Positions 41,007 to 53,114 are shown, counted from the first letter of the stretch. The stretch is DNA of 64,000 nt from Sphingomonas sp. (GCA_017849555.1 JAFIGU010000055.1:82502-146501); one strand, 5' to 3'. A program made the numbers and translations. Notes: a model not told the origin generated them from the sequence alone.

Positions 41007-41624
41007 GTGTGCAATGATTATCGCCTGGAGGTGGATATCGCCTCGATCGCCGAGGATTTCGACGATCTGAAGATCAAGATTAAAACACCCGAGGGCACGC
41101 CGAATGTGGCCGCCCGCGAGGATATCAAGATCAGCGACACCGCGCCGATCGTGCGCAGCGCGGAAGGCGAGCGTGGCGCAGGCGAGTTGGTCAATCGGAA
41201 GTGGAGCTGGCCCGGCCCAGGCGGCAAGCCGGTGTACAACTTCCGCTCCGAAGGCCGCGAGTTTACCAGCGGGCGGTGCCTGATCCTCGCCGATGGGTTC
41301 TATGAGTTCACCGACCCGCTACCGGGACAGAAGCGCAAGACCAAATGGCTCTTCACACTGAAGGACCATGAATGGTTTTGCATCGCCGGCATCTGGCGGT
41401 CCCATCCGCAGGCAGGCGAAGCCTTCACGATGCTGACCATGGAGCCGGGCGAGGACATCAAGCCCTACCATCACCGTCAGATCATCCCGCTCGCGCGGCA
41501 TCAGTGGGCGGACTGGCTGGATCCTGAGGTGCCGGCCGCTGATGTATTGAAGCCGCTGCCAAAGGGGAGCCTGACAGTAACTCGCGTCTTCCCGCCGCTC
41601 TCGGCAGAACCGGCGTTGCTCTGA
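41007..41624 (+). CDS. SRAP-family abasic-site protein (YedK/HMCES-like)
   Basis: A protein of 205 residues from GTG 41007, giving an initial (M)CNDYRL with the catalytic cysteine at position 2. It also has the SRAP glutamate in SGRCLILADGFYEFTDP and the histidine in IKPYHHRQIIPLARHQWADWLD. SRAP proteins form stable thiazolidine crosslinks with abasic sites in single-stranded DNA, protecting them from breakage. The longer frame upstream to 40920 would hide the N-terminal cysteine, so it is rejected. The adjacent LexA box and mutasome genes agree with a damage-response role. DUF1810 follows after two bases. Confidence 0.88.
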   Translation: MCNDYRLEVDIASIAEDFDDLKIKIKTPEGTPNVAAREDIKISDTAPIVRSAEGERGAGELVNRKWSWPGPGGKPVYNFRSEGREFTSGRCLILADGFYEFTDPLPGQKRKTKWLFTLKDHEWFCIAGIWRSHPQAGEAFTMLTMEPGEDIKPYHHRQIIPLARHQWADWLDPEVPAADVLKPLPKGSLTVTRVFPPLSAEPALL

Positions 41625-41626
41625 CG

Positions 41627-42052
41627 ATGACCGACGCAGCCTCGTTGGACCGGTTTGTCGAAGCCCAGACAACCGCCTATTCCGGTGCGCTCGCGGAGAT
41701 CCGTCGTGGCGCGAAGCGCTCGCACTGGATGTGGTACATATTCCCGCAATTCGGCGGGCTGGGGCACAGTGCGACGGCGCTGCATTTCGCGATTCGGTCG
41801 TTGAGTGAGGCTCGGGCCTATCTCGATCATCCCATGCTCGGCGCGCGCTATCTCGAGTGCGTGACGGCGCTCCAGGATCTGCCAATCAGCAACCCTGTCG
41901 CGGTTTTCGGCGAGGTCGACGCGATGAAGCTCAAATCGTCGCTCACACTGTTCGAAGCAGTGCGGCCGTCCCCGCTGCTTGCTGCGGCTCTCGATCGCTG
42001 GTTCGACGGCGAGCGCGACGACAGGACCCTACGGCTTCTAGGCAACAGCTGA
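41627..42052 (+). CDS. DUF1810-family protein
   Basis: A protein of 141 residues that matches DUF1810 closely: LDRFVEAQTTAYSGALAEIRRGAKRSHWMWYIFPQFGGLGHSATALHFAI, LDHPMLGARYLECVTALQDL, and VFGEVDAMKLKSSLTLF. The family is widespread, often found near DNA-repair or nucleotide-sugar genes, and has no established activity. It starts two bases after the SRAP stop, so it is probably induced from the same SOS promoter. Confidence 0.88.
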   Translation: MTDAASLDRFVEAQTTAYSGALAEIRRGAKRSHWMWYIFPQFGGLGHSATALHFAIRSLSEARAYLDHPMLGARYLECVTALQDLPISNPVAVFGEVDAMKLKSSLTLFEAVRPSPLLAAALDRWFDGERDDRTLRLLGNS

Positions 42053-42081
42053 CTCCGCTTGACGAACGCTGCGATGAAGCG

Positions 42082-42096
42082 GAACATAAAGCGAAC
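42082..42096. promoter_or_regulatory. LexA (SOS) box upstream of imuA
   Basis: GAACATAAAGCGAAC is an exact GAAC-N7-GAAC LexA site, 20 bases before the imuA start. It should place imuA-imuB-dnaE2 under LexA control, as in Caulobacter and rhizobia. Confidence 0.82.
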
Positions 42097-42116
42097 ATGT
42101 GAGTCGATGCTGACAA

Positions 42117-42893
42117 ATGCCCGCCCTATCTTTCTCTCCCGATCGGACGAGGTCCGAGCAAATCGCTGCGCTCCGCGCGGAGCTGGAGAGTGCGCGTGCG
42201 CTGCAAGGCCCACGCCTGCCCTTTGATATCCCCGCTCTCGACGACAGGCTGGCCAATAACGGGCTGGATGGTGCCGGCCTACACGAAATCGCGGCGGCAT
42301 CGGCCAGGCTCAACGATGACGCTGCCGCGACGCTGTTCATAGCGGGCATCGCCGCGCGCTTTGCCGCCGACCCCGGCCTTACCGTGCTGTGGGCGCTGAC
42401 GAAGTTCGACCTGTACGCCCCCGGCCTAGAGCAGGCCGGGCTTGGCCCCGCCAAGATACTCTACGCCCAAGGCCGGAAGGACGCCGAGGTTCTCGCGCTT
42501 GCCGAGGATGGTCTTCGCGATGGCTCGCTCGCCTGCGTGATTGCAGAGGTGAAGGCTGCCGATCAGACCGCGACGCGCCGGCTTCAGCTGGCCGCTTCAG
42601 ACGGCAAGACCCCGATCCTCCTCTACCGACGACATCGGTCGCGCGGGCGCTGTCCGCTTGAAGCGCCGTCGTCTGCCCTGACGCGCTGGCGTATCGGCTG
42701 CGCGCCATCGACGCCGCTGCCCCATGCCGGCATCGGCCGTGCCCGCTGGTCGATCGAGCTCGTCCGGCAGCGGGGCGGCAACCCTTTTTCCCTCGAACTG
42801 GAGGCTTGCGATGCCAAGGGTCGCCTCGCTCTGCCTGCCGCAACTCGCCATCGAGCGGTTGCGGCGGTCGCAGCGTCCAGTCAGGCCGCCTGA
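42117..42893 (+). CDS. imuA: ImuA, RecA-like mutasome accessory protein
   Basis: A protein of 258 residues. The RecA-like part includes LPFDIPALDDRLANNGLDGAGLHEIAAAS, DDAAATLFIAGIAARFA, LTVLWALTKFDLYAPGLEQAGLGPAKILYAQGRKDAEVLALAEDGLRDGSLACVIAEV, matching alphaproteobacterial ImuA (SulA/RecA-like). The Walker A loop is degenerate, as usual in ImuA. Together with ImuB and DnaE2 it forms the mutagenic translesion polymerase complex made under SOS control. The 3' end overlaps imuB by 83 bases. Confidence 0.9.
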   Translation: MPALSFSPDRTRSEQIAALRAELESARALQGPRLPFDIPALDDRLANNGLDGAGLHEIAAASARLNDDAAATLFIAGIAARFAADPGLTVLWALTKFDLYAPGLEQAGLGPAKILYAQGRKDAEVLALAEDGLRDGSLACVIAEVKAADQTATRRLQLAASDGKTPILLYRRHRSRGRCPLEAPSSALTRWRIGCAPSTPLPHAGIGRARWSIELVRQRGGNPFSLELEACDAKGRLALPAATRHRAVAAVAASSQAA

Positions 42894-44627
42894 GGGGCGT
42901 CCCACTCCGGTAGTGCCGCCTTTGCTGCCGGCGATCGACGATGATCCGGGTGCCTGCTCGGTGCCGCGCGGCGGCGGCTGGCGGCCCGGCGCCCGCTGGG
43001 CGCGGGACGGCGTACTCGGGCGGCGTTCCCAGGCGGCAGACATTGAGGCGCTGCCCGCGCATCAACAACCAACCATGCGCGAAATGGGTCGCCGCAGCGA
43101 AGCCGCCGAACATCCGTTCAAGGCGATGCCACCCGATGAAGGCGCGCCCGGTACGGCACCGCTGCCGCCTCCCACATGGTCATCACTATGGGGGCGTCCG
43201 ACCATCTTGATCACGCGCATCGGCCAGCGCGATGTCGTGACCTCTGCCTGTCGCCAAGCGCTCGATTTGGGCCTGCGACCCGGCATGGCGACGGCACATG
43301 CCCGTGCGCTCGTGCCGGACCTCGATGTCCGTGATGCCGAACCGGACAAGGATCGGGCCTTTCTCGACCAGCTCGCGCTACACGCTGTCGCGCGCTGGAC
43401 GCCGAGCGCCTGCGTCGCTGCGCCTGACGCGCTGTGGCTTGACCTCACCGGCACTACCCACCTGTTCGGCGGCGAAGCGCGGTTTTGCCGCCGCCTGCTG
43501 GCCTTCCTGCGCCGGCTCGGGTTCACCGCGACGGTCGCGATCGCAGGGACGCCCGGAGCGGCCCATGCGCTTGCCCGTTACAGTGGCGAGGCGGTCACGA
43601 TCCTTCCCGAGGGGTTGGAGACACAGGCGATCGCGGATTTGCCGCTGTCAGCGCTCCGACTCACGTCCGAGGCGCTCACCGCCGCAGGACGTTTTGGCCT
43701 CGAACGCATTGCCGACCTTTATCCCATGCCGCGCGGCCCGTTGGCTAAGAGGCTCGGCATTCACACCGTGGAGCGGCTCGATCAGGCGCGCGGGAGCCTT
43801 GCGGAGCCGATTACGCCGGTCATTCCGTTCGAGGCGCCGCTTGCCGAGCGGCAGCTGCTCGAGCCGATCGGCACCGCAGAGTCGATTAGCCAGGTCATCG
43901 CCGATCTTGTCGACGATCTTGTCGGCGTTCTGCAGGCGCGCGGCCTTGGCCTGCGTACGGCAATTCTCACGTGCCTGGTCGTCGATGGCGGAGAGCAACG
44001 GATCGGGATCGGGACGGCGCGGGCGACGCGCGACGCCAAGCACCTCAAGCGGATGCTGGGCATGCGCATCGAGCGCATTGATCCGGGTCTCGGGATCGAG
44101 GCGATGAGCCTAGCCGCGCCGCGCGTCGAGGCGTTGGCACCCCAAGCGCTCGACGCCGGCTTTGGCGAGGAGGGCCGTGCGCCCGATCTCGCGCCGCTGG
44201 TCGATCAGCTGGGCGGCCGGGTCGGCGAGCAGGCGCTGTTTCGGCTCGGCGCGGTCGAGAGCGATGTCCCCGAGCGCGGATTTTGCCGGCTTGATCCGCT
44301 GGCTGAGCCAGCCGGGTGGCCGGCATGGCGGCGCCCCGCGCGGTTGCTGCGCCGTCCCGAGCTGCTTTCGAATGTGGTTGCGCTGCTTCCCGACCATCCG
44401 CCGCGACGGTTCAGCTGGCGCGGCTCGGCCTATCGGGTCGTGGCGGGCGACGGACCCGAGCGCATCCACGGTGAATGGTGGCGCAATGCCAAAGAGATGT
44501 GGGCGGTGCGCGACTATTTCTGCGTCGAAGCCGAAGGCGGAAACCGCTTCTGGATTTTCCGGCGAGGCGACGGCGTCGAGGCGCCGACGGGCGATCTCAG
44601 ATGGTACCTGCACGGGCTGTTCGGTTG

Positions 44628-44628
<1 letters not shown>
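42811..44628 (+). CDS. imuB: ImuB, inactive Y-family polymerase-like mutasome hub
   Basis: A protein of 605 residues from ATG 42811, with GGAGG upstream. It begins [18 protein letters not shown], continues with [43 protein letters not shown], and [19 protein letters not shown], where active Y-family enzymes would have the catalytic acidic pair (SxDE); it is missing, as expected for ImuB. The C-terminal half carries PEFLS-type clamp-binding and ImuA/DnaE2-binding regions. Residues about 45-120 are a Pro/Arg-rich insert. ImuB links DnaE2 to the beta clamp. Confidence 0.92.
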
Positions 44629-47874
<3,246 letters not shown>

Positions 47875-47888
<14 letters not shown>

Positions 47889-48177
47889 TGCAACGAGCGA
47901 GCGCACCGTGGGGACGATCGATCGCGCGCTCAATGTTCTGCGCGAGGCAGCCGCTGCCAAGGACAAGGTCCAAACGCGCGGCGTGGCCCTGGCGCTCTGG
48001 GTTTTGCGTGGCCACTGTCCGGCTGAATGGCTGGTCGCTTTCTGGGATGCGGCCGGATCGGATCATGCGATCGGGCGAAGCCAGGGACTGCACGCCGCGT
48101 ACAACGGAATCGTGCGTCAGGTGCGGACCAGCGGCGGGCTTTCAAAGGAGAGCTGCGATGATCGCCTGTCCCGGTGA
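47875..48177 (+). CDS. Uncharacterised 100-residue protein after dnaE2
   Basis: The protein begins [20 protein letters not shown] and has a helical core ([41 protein letters not shown]) ending [15 protein letters not shown]. It overlaps the end of dnaE2 by 14 bases in another frame, so it is the next gene of the same operon. No signal peptide, membrane segment or metal motif is visible. I do not recognise the family; a role in the damage response is suggested only by position. Confidence 0.68.
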
Positions 48178-48239
48178 AATGGCGCGGGCGCTTTCCTATA
48201 TTGGAGCCTTAACAATGACATCCGCACGGAAGAGCCAAG

Positions 48240-48503
48240 ATGGCCAATGGCTGGGCGCCCGACGGCGCCGTTCAGGAACAGATCGAAGACAGCCTCAAGG
48301 ATGCGCTGGCGAGCGCCCGCGCGCGACTGCCTTCAGGCGAGGGTCTCGACGAGTGCGAGGAATGCGGCGAGCCTATCCCGCCGGCGCGCCGGCAGGCGCT
48401 TCCTGGTGCTCGTACCTGCGTGGCCTGCCAGTCGGTACGCGACAAGCGCCCGAGCTATTCCGGCATCAACCGCCGGGGCAGCAAGGACAGCCAGCTGCGC
48501 TGA
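48240..48503 (+). CDS. DksA/TraR-type C4 zinc-finger protein
   Basis: A protein of 87 residues with a zinc finger formed by C39, C42, C60 and C63 (CEECGEPIPPARRQALPGARTCVACQ), the DksA/TraR signature. The coiled-coil arm of full DksA is missing, and it is closest in size to TraR and YbiI. TraR-like proteins bind the RNA polymerase secondary channel and mimic ppGpp-DksA; they are common on conjugative elements and phages. It lies within the DNA-repair block. Confidence 0.86.
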   Translation: MANGWAPDGAVQEQIEDSLKDALASARARLPSGEGLDECEECGEPIPPARRQALPGARTCVACQSVRDKRPSYSGINRRGSKDSQLR

Positions 48504-48513
48504 GGCATCGCGC

Positions 48514-48921
48514 ATGAATTACCGGGGTTTTCTTGCCGCGCTGGCGGCGTGCCTCGCCTGGGCCTCACCAGCTCACGCCGATCCTTGCGAAGCTCCGCTT
48601 CCTTCCAAGGGCAGAATCTTCAGTGGCGTCGTCCGCTATGTCGGCGATGGCGACGGACTGTGCGTCGGTCCGGCAGGCCAGCCCCGCGCGTGGATCGAAG
48701 TCCGTCTCGCCGACTTCTATGCGCCCGAACTGAACGAGCCCGGCGGTCGCGACGCGAAGCGCCGTCTCCAGCGGACGGTGATGGGCAAGAGGCTGGTTTG
48801 CCGCGCAGACCGGCACAGTTATGATCGCGTCGTAGCGAGCTGCACCTTGGAGGGACGCCCGCTCGGCAAGCTCCTGCGCGATGCTGGCGGGGTCGAGGCT
48901 GGGCGCGGCTGGCCAAGATGA
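48514..48921 (+). CDS. Secreted thermonuclease (SNase)-like protein
   Basis: A protein of 135 residues with a signal peptide (MNYRGFLAALAACLAWASPAHA). The mature part, GVVRYVGDGDGLCVGP, IEVRLADFYAPELNEPGGRDAKRRLQRTVMGKRLVCRADRHSYDRVVASCTLEGRPLGKLLRDAG, is the staphylococcal-nuclease OB fold with the DGD, R in VRLADF and LNEPGG elements. The two cysteine pairs suit the periplasm. The catalytic Glu-Arg set is only partly clear, so nuclease activity is probable, not certain. It overlaps alkB by 4 bases. Confidence 0.8.
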   Translation: MNYRGFLAALAACLAWASPAHADPCEAPLPSKGRIFSGVVRYVGDGDGLCVGPAGQPRAWIEVRLADFYAPELNEPGGRDAKRRLQRTVMGKRLVCRADRHSYDRVVASCTLEGRPLGKLLRDAGGVEAGRGWPR

Positions 48922-49496
48922 CCGCGATGTTCGATCTGTTCGACGAGCCTGTCGTCGCCGGCCTCAGAAAGCGAGATGAGTTCATCACGGCGGAAGAAGA
49001 AGCCGCCCTGATTGGTCAAATCGACGCGGTGGATCTGAGTCCATTCAAATTCCAGCAATGGACCGGCAAGCGGCTGACGCGTTCATTCGGCTGGAGCTAT
49101 GATTTCGAAAGCGGCCGCTTCGCGCCGACTGATCCCATTCCTGACTGGCTTGCACCGATCAAGGCGCGTGCGGCCCGGTTCGCTGGCCTTGAGACTGACG
49201 ATCTCGTCCAGGCACTGCTGATCCGCTACGATCCGGGCGCCGGGATCGGTTGGCATAAGGACCGCCCGGTCTTCGAGCATGTCGTAGGCCTCTCACTCGG
49301 CAACGTGGCGACCCTGCGGCTGCGGCGCCGAACCGATCGCGGGTTCGATCGCGCCAGTGCCGAACTTGCGCCACGCTCGATCTATCATCTGTCCGGCGAA
49401 GTGCGGCATCACTGGGAGCACAGTATCGCCGCGATGGACCTGCCGCGCTGGTCGATCACATTCCGCAGCCTCTCCGAGAAAGGCCGGAGAGCATGA
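48918..49496 (+). CDS. alkB: AlkB-like 2-oxoglutarate/Fe(II) DNA dealkylase
   Basis: A protein of 192 residues. Iron ligands H113 and D115 (GWHKDRP) and H168 (HHWEHSI), with the 2-oxoglutarate arginines in RWSITFRSL, are all present. The nucleotide-recognition lid includes RSFGWSYDFESGRFAPTDPIPDWLAPI. It should repair 1-methyladenine and 3-methylcytosine in DNA or RNA. It overlaps both neighbours by 4 bases. Confidence 0.9.
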   Translation: MTAMFDLFDEPVVAGLRKRDEFITAEEEAALIGQIDAVDLSPFKFQQWTGKRLTRSFGWSYDFESGRFAPTDPIPDWLAPIKARAARFAGLETDDLVQALLIRYDPGAGIGWHKDRPVFEHVVGLSLGNVATLRLRRRTDRGFDRASAELAPRSIYHLSGEVRHHWEHSIAAMDLPRWSITFRSLSEKGRRA

Positions 49497-49825
49497 GCGC
49501 GCGTCGCGCGCGCAACTATCCGAAGACGCCGGATGGGCGCTATTTCGTCGTTAGGGGACGGTTGTGGCGCACCAGCAATCCAGCGCTCACGCCCGAACAG
49601 CGCGAACGGCTGGTCAAGGCGCTGATGACAGCGCGGCGATCAGTCGCGACCGCGCGACGTGATGGCGACGACGTGGCAGAAGCTGCAGCGCACGCAGCGG
49701 TCGATCGCGCAAAAGTGGCGCTGGGCGAGCGCGGGCCCGTCTGGTGGACTGACGGAGCGCCAGATCTGAACCGGCACATGGCGCGGACCACGCCCTACGC
49801 CGATTGGTTCGCCGGCTTGGACTGA
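49493..49825 (+). CDS. Uncharacterised 110-residue protein after alkB
   Basis: It starts in overlap with the alkB stop and encodes RRARNYPKTPDGRYFVVRGRLWRTSNPALTPEQRERLVKALMTARRSVATARR, then a helical stretch, then VWWTDGAPDLNRHMARTTPYADWFAGL. Small proteins of this pattern accompany alkylation- or ligase-type repair genes in alphaproteobacteria, as far as I recall, but no activity is known. Its last 31 bases overlap the end of the oppositely oriented exonuclease III gene. Confidence 0.72.
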   Translation: MSARRARNYPKTPDGRYFVVRGRLWRTSNPALTPEQRERLVKALMTARRSVATARRDGDDVAEAAAHAAVDRAKVALGERGPVWWTDGAPDLNRHMARTTPYADWFAGLD

Positions 49826-50616
49826 CGCCGCTTCCGTTTGGGCTTGTCGGAAAGCTCGATCCACACTGGCGCATGATCGCTGGTCTTCTCCCAGCCGCGC
49901 ACATGGCTGTCGACCTGGGCGTCGGTCAGTCGGTCGGCAAGCGAGGGGCTTAGCAGAAGATGGTCGATCCGGAGGCCGGCATTGCGGCCATAGGCATTCC
50001 GGAAATAATCCCAGAATGTGTAGATCGTCTCATCGGGGTGGATAGTGCGCAGGGCGTCGGTCCAGCCCTGGCCGGTCAGCCTGAAAAAGGCGGAGCGCAC
50101 CTCGGGCGCAAAGAGCGCGTCATCGAGCCAGCGCTCGGGTTTGTAAACATCGCGGTCGGTCGGCATGACGTTGAAGTCACCCGCGAGCATGACCGGTAAG
50201 CCGCTTTCGAGCAGGCTGGCCGCGTGATCTATCAGCTTGTCGAACCACGAAAGCTTATAGTCGAACTTCGGGCCTGGCCGGGGATTGCCATTCGGCAGGT
50301 AGAGGCCGCCGATCAGGATGCCATTGACCGCCGCCTCGATATAACGGCTCTGGGTGGCGTCGGGATCGCTGGGAAGGCCGCGCCTCGTCTCGTGAATCTC
50401 GCCGACGCGGCTGAGCATGGCCACGCCGTTCCAGCTCTTCTGGCCGTGCCAGATCATGTCATAGCCGAGGTCGCGGATGGCTTTTTCCGGGAATTTCTCT
50501 TGCGGCGCCTTCAACTCCTGCAACACGACGATGTCCGGCTCAGCTTCGGCAAGCCAGCGCAGCAACACCGGCAAGCGGCCGTTGATGCCGTTCACATTGT
50601 AGGTGGCGATCTTCAC
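49795..50616 (-). CDS. xth: Exodeoxyribonuclease III (AP endonuclease)
   Basis: A protein of 273 residues from GTG 50616 (VKIATYNVNGINGRLPVLLRWL). Motifs of the endonuclease/exonuclease/phosphatase family are present: DIVVLQELKAP (catalytic E), YIEAAVNGILIGGLYLPNGNP, PVMLAGDFNVMPTDRDVY (D-x-N), GLRIDHLLLS and KTSDHAPVWIEL (catalytic SDH). It cleaves at abasic sites and trims 3' ends. Its start overlaps the ligase gene stop by 4 bases, so the two form a minus-strand operon. Its last ten codons overlap the convergent small gene. Confidence 0.93.
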   Translation of the reverse strand: MKIATYNVNGINGRLPVLLRWLAEAEPDIVVLQELKAPQEKFPEKAIRDLGYDMIWHGQKSWNGVAMLSRVGEIHETRRGLPSDPDATQSRYIEAAVNGILIGGLYLPNGNPRPGPKFDYKLSWFDKLIDHAASLLESGLPVMLAGDFNVMPTDRDVYKPERWLDDALFAPEVRSAFFRLTGQGWTDALRTIHPDETIYTFWDYFRNAYGRNAGLRIDHLLLSPSLADRLTDAQVDSHVRGWEKTSDHAPVWIELSDKPKRKRRQSKPANQSA

Positions 50617-52496
50617 AGGTCGGGCAGCACCTGATCGGCGCGGCCCCAGCCGATAAGTGCTTTCGACGCAGCGCGCTTCACCAGCTCCTTGGCATCGCCG
50701 ATATGGAAATGGGACGGCTTGTCGATCGTCTCCATCTCCTTCCACGTGATCGGCGCCGCCACCGGCGCTTCAGGACGGGCGCGCACGCCATAGGGCATGA
50801 CGGCAGTCGCCCCGCGCTGGTTGCGCAGATAGTCGACGAAGATACGCCCCTTGCGCTGCGCCTTCGGCAGCGCGGCGGTAAAGTTATCCGGATCGCTTTG
50901 GGCCACCGCCTGCGCCAAGCGATGGGCAAAGTCCTTCACTTCGGGCCATTCTGCCTTAGGCACGAGCGGCGCGATCACATGGATGCCCTTGCCGCCCGTC
51001 ACCATCGGGAATGTCTCCAGCCCGATTTGCTGCAGAATCTCGCGGAAGTGAAAGGCGGCTTTGCGCACGGCTTCGAAGTCGAGACCTTCATCGGGATCGA
51101 GGTCGAAGACCAGGCGGTCGGCCTTTTCGACATCCTCGATGCGGGCGCCCCAACCGTGAAACTCGATCGTGCCCATCTGGACGCAGGTCAGAAGCCCGTC
51201 GGCGGTGTCGATATAGAGATAGGGTTCTTCGTGGCCGTCCTTTTCGAGGATGCCGACATGTTTGACCGTTTCACCGAAACTCCCGGCATCATGCTTCTGG
51301 AAAAAGCATTTCTTGGCGCGGCCCTGTGGGCAGCGCACGAGGCTGATGGGACGGCTGCCGACCCACGGCAGCATGACGGGAGCGACGGCAGCATAGTAAT
51401 CGGCAAGCTGACCTTTGGTGATGCTTGATTCCGGAAAGATTACGCGCTCGCGGTTGCTGACCTTGACGCTGGAAACAGCCGGCTCGGCAATGGTGCCGAT
51501 GGGTGCCTCCGTCTCGAGCACCACCGCCTCCGGCTTCTTGTCCTCGCGCAAGCCGAGATAGCTTGGGTGCCGCAGCGTGCCCTCGTTCGTCATCTCGGTA
51601 TAGGCGATCTCGGCAACGAGCCGGGGCTTGATCCAATGCGCGCCCCGGACTTCCGCGCGCGGGGCTTTCACGGTCGGCTTATCCTGTGCGAGCGGCCGCA
51701 TCAGTCCTATCAGCTTGAACAGTTCGTCGGTATTGAAGCCGGTGCCGACTTTGCCAGCGTAGCGCAGCTCGCCGCCATCGTGGATACCGAGGATCAGCGA
51801 GCGGAACGAGCGCGACTTGTCCGACGGAGTCCAGCCCACGACGACAAATTCCTGGCGCTTGATGCACTTCGTCTTGAGCCATCCGCCCGACCGTGAGCCG
51901 ATGTAGCGGCCGTCGGCGCGCTTCGAAATCACGCCTTCAAGCCCTGCATCGCAGAAACTGTGCAGCAGCTGCTCACCATTGCCGACGATGTGGTCGGAAT
52001 AGCGGAGACGGGCGCTGCCCTCAGGAAGGATGTAACGAAGCTTCTGCTTGCGCTCGACCAGCGGCAGGTTCGTCAGATCCTCCCCGTCAAGCGAGAGGAG
52101 GTCGAAGGCAATGAAATCGATCGTGGCCGGCGCACCTTTGAGCGCGCCTTGCAGCGCCTGGAAGCTCGACCGGCCGTTTTCATCCATGACGACGGCCTCA
52201 CCGTCGATGAGAGCGGCCCGAACCTCAAGCGAGGAAGCTTCGTCGACTATGCCGCCAAAGCGGTCCGACCAGTCCAGCCCGGATCGGGTGTAAGCGCGCG
52301 CGCCGCCATCGCCTACCGCCACCAGCAGGCGATAGCCGTCATATTTCATCTCGTGCAGCCAGTTCGAACCCGTGGGTACGGTGTCGACGAGGGTTGCGAG
52401 CTGAACGGGTTGAAACGGTGGGGGCGCAAGTTTGCGAGCCGGCGCGCTTCGCATCACCGGCTTCGCTGGAGTCTTCTTCAAAGCCGCGCGCGCCAT
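50613..52496 (-). CDS. ligD: LigD-type DNA ligase-polymerase without phosphoesterase domain
   Basis: A protein of 627 residues. The N-terminal ATP-dependent ligase has the adenylation lysine in EMKYDGYRLL (motif I), then LIDGEAVVMDENG, FIAFDLLSLDG, GLEGVISKRADGRYIGSRSGGWLKTK. The C-terminal archaeo-eukaryotic primase-type polymerase has SITKGQLADYYAAVAPVMLPWVGSRPISLVRCP, VQMGTIEFHGWGAR, and the metal-binding DRLVFDLDPDEGLDF. Canonical LigD has an additional N-terminal 3'-phosphoesterase; here there are only about 35 linker residues before the ligase. No ku gene is in the window. It likely seals breaks or gaps in cooperation with exonuclease III encoded beside it. Confidence 0.92.
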   Translation of the reverse strand: MARAALKKTPAKPVMRSAPARKLAPPPFQPVQLATLVDTVPTGSNWLHEMKYDGYRLLVAVGDGGARAYTRSGLDWSDRFGGIVDEASSLEVRAALIDGEAVVMDENGRSSFQALQGALKGAPATIDFIAFDLLSLDGEDLTNLPLVERKQKLRYILPEGSARLRYSDHIVGNGEQLLHSFCDAGLEGVISKRADGRYIGSRSGGWLKTKCIKRQEFVVVGWTPSDKSRSFRSLILGIHDGGELRYAGKVGTGFNTDELFKLIGLMRPLAQDKPTVKAPRAEVRGAHWIKPRLVAEIAYTEMTNEGTLRHPSYLGLREDKKPEAVVLETEAPIGTIAEPAVSSVKVSNRERVIFPESSITKGQLADYYAAVAPVMLPWVGSRPISLVRCPQGRAKKCFFQKHDAGSFGETVKHVGILEKDGHEEPYLYIDTADGLLTCVQMGTIEFHGWGARIEDVEKADRLVFDLDPDEGLDFEAVRKAAFHFREILQQIGLETFPMVTGGKGIHVIAPLVPKAEWPEVKDFAHRLAQAVAQSDPDNFTAALPKAQRKGRIFVDYLRNQRGATAVMPYGVRARPEAPVAAPITWKEMETIDKPSHFHIGDAKELVKRAASKALIGWGRADQVLPDL

Positions 52497-52563
52497 CCCG
52501 CGCTCAGGAGCACATGTTCATGAAGGAGAGACTCCCTGTCGGAGGAGTCGTTCCCGCTCGGCG

Positions 52564-52752
52564 CTATTTCAGCTTCTGCGCGGCCGCGTTGAGCTTCTCA
52601 CGATCGTTGCCGACGCGTTTGATCAGATCCTGCGCCTGATCTTTCGAAATGCCGTGCTTGCGGGCGAAGTAATTCACTTCATAGCCTTCGCCGCCGGCAA
52701 CCTGACGACGGTCGGATCCGCCGCGCTTCGATTTATTGTCAGCCATATCCAT
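52564..52752 (-). CDS. DUF3606-family small protein
   Basis: A protein of 62 residues: a basic N terminus (MADNKSKRGGSDRRQVAGGE) followed by YEVNYFARKHGISKDQAQDLIKRVGNDREKLNAAAQ, the DUF3606 pattern. AGGAGG precedes the start. These are common small soluble proteins in alphaproteobacteria, often beside stress or repair genes, with no known activity. Confidence 0.85.
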   Translation of the reverse strand: MDMADNKSKRGGSDRRQVAGGEGYEVNYFARKHGISKDQAQDLIKRVGNDREKLNAAAQKLK

Positions 52753-53114
52753 TCCTCCTGACCGCTAGAATCCGCGAGAAATCACGAAGTTCCTCACCGG
52801 CGCGCGGGGTCACCAGGGATCGCGACGGGTGGAGGTACGACTGCCATCACGCTCCGGCGTCCCGGTCCGAAGCGCGGACCTGCGACGATACGACTCGAAT
52901 GACTTCCAGCGCGCTTGTTACCTACCGAGCACGCATCGGTGGCAGCAATTGCTTACCGCCTCGGTGCTGCAGCTGGTTGGTGACCTACCCTTGTCTAGCC
53001 GTCGCTGGCCGTAGGTACGATCGACACTGAAAGCTGTTGTCCGCGCCGCAAAAGCGCATTCTTTACCTGTCTCCGACGCCGCCGGTGCGGCTCGAACCTA
53101 CGGAGACACACCTT
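52753..53114. other. Region without a recognisable gene, between repair and trb blocks
   Basis: No convincing coding sequence. It contains the promoter side of the DUF3606 gene and a small hairpin (ACCGA-GCACGCA-TCGGT, 52924-52940). A short open frame at 52829-53014 has no recognisable feature. This may be where two cargo modules were joined, and it should hold the promoter for trbB. Confidence 0.5.

Noticed and set aside
52829-53014. Short open frame of 61 codons in the gap before trbB
   Set aside because: No ribosome site, no motif, and composition like random sequence.
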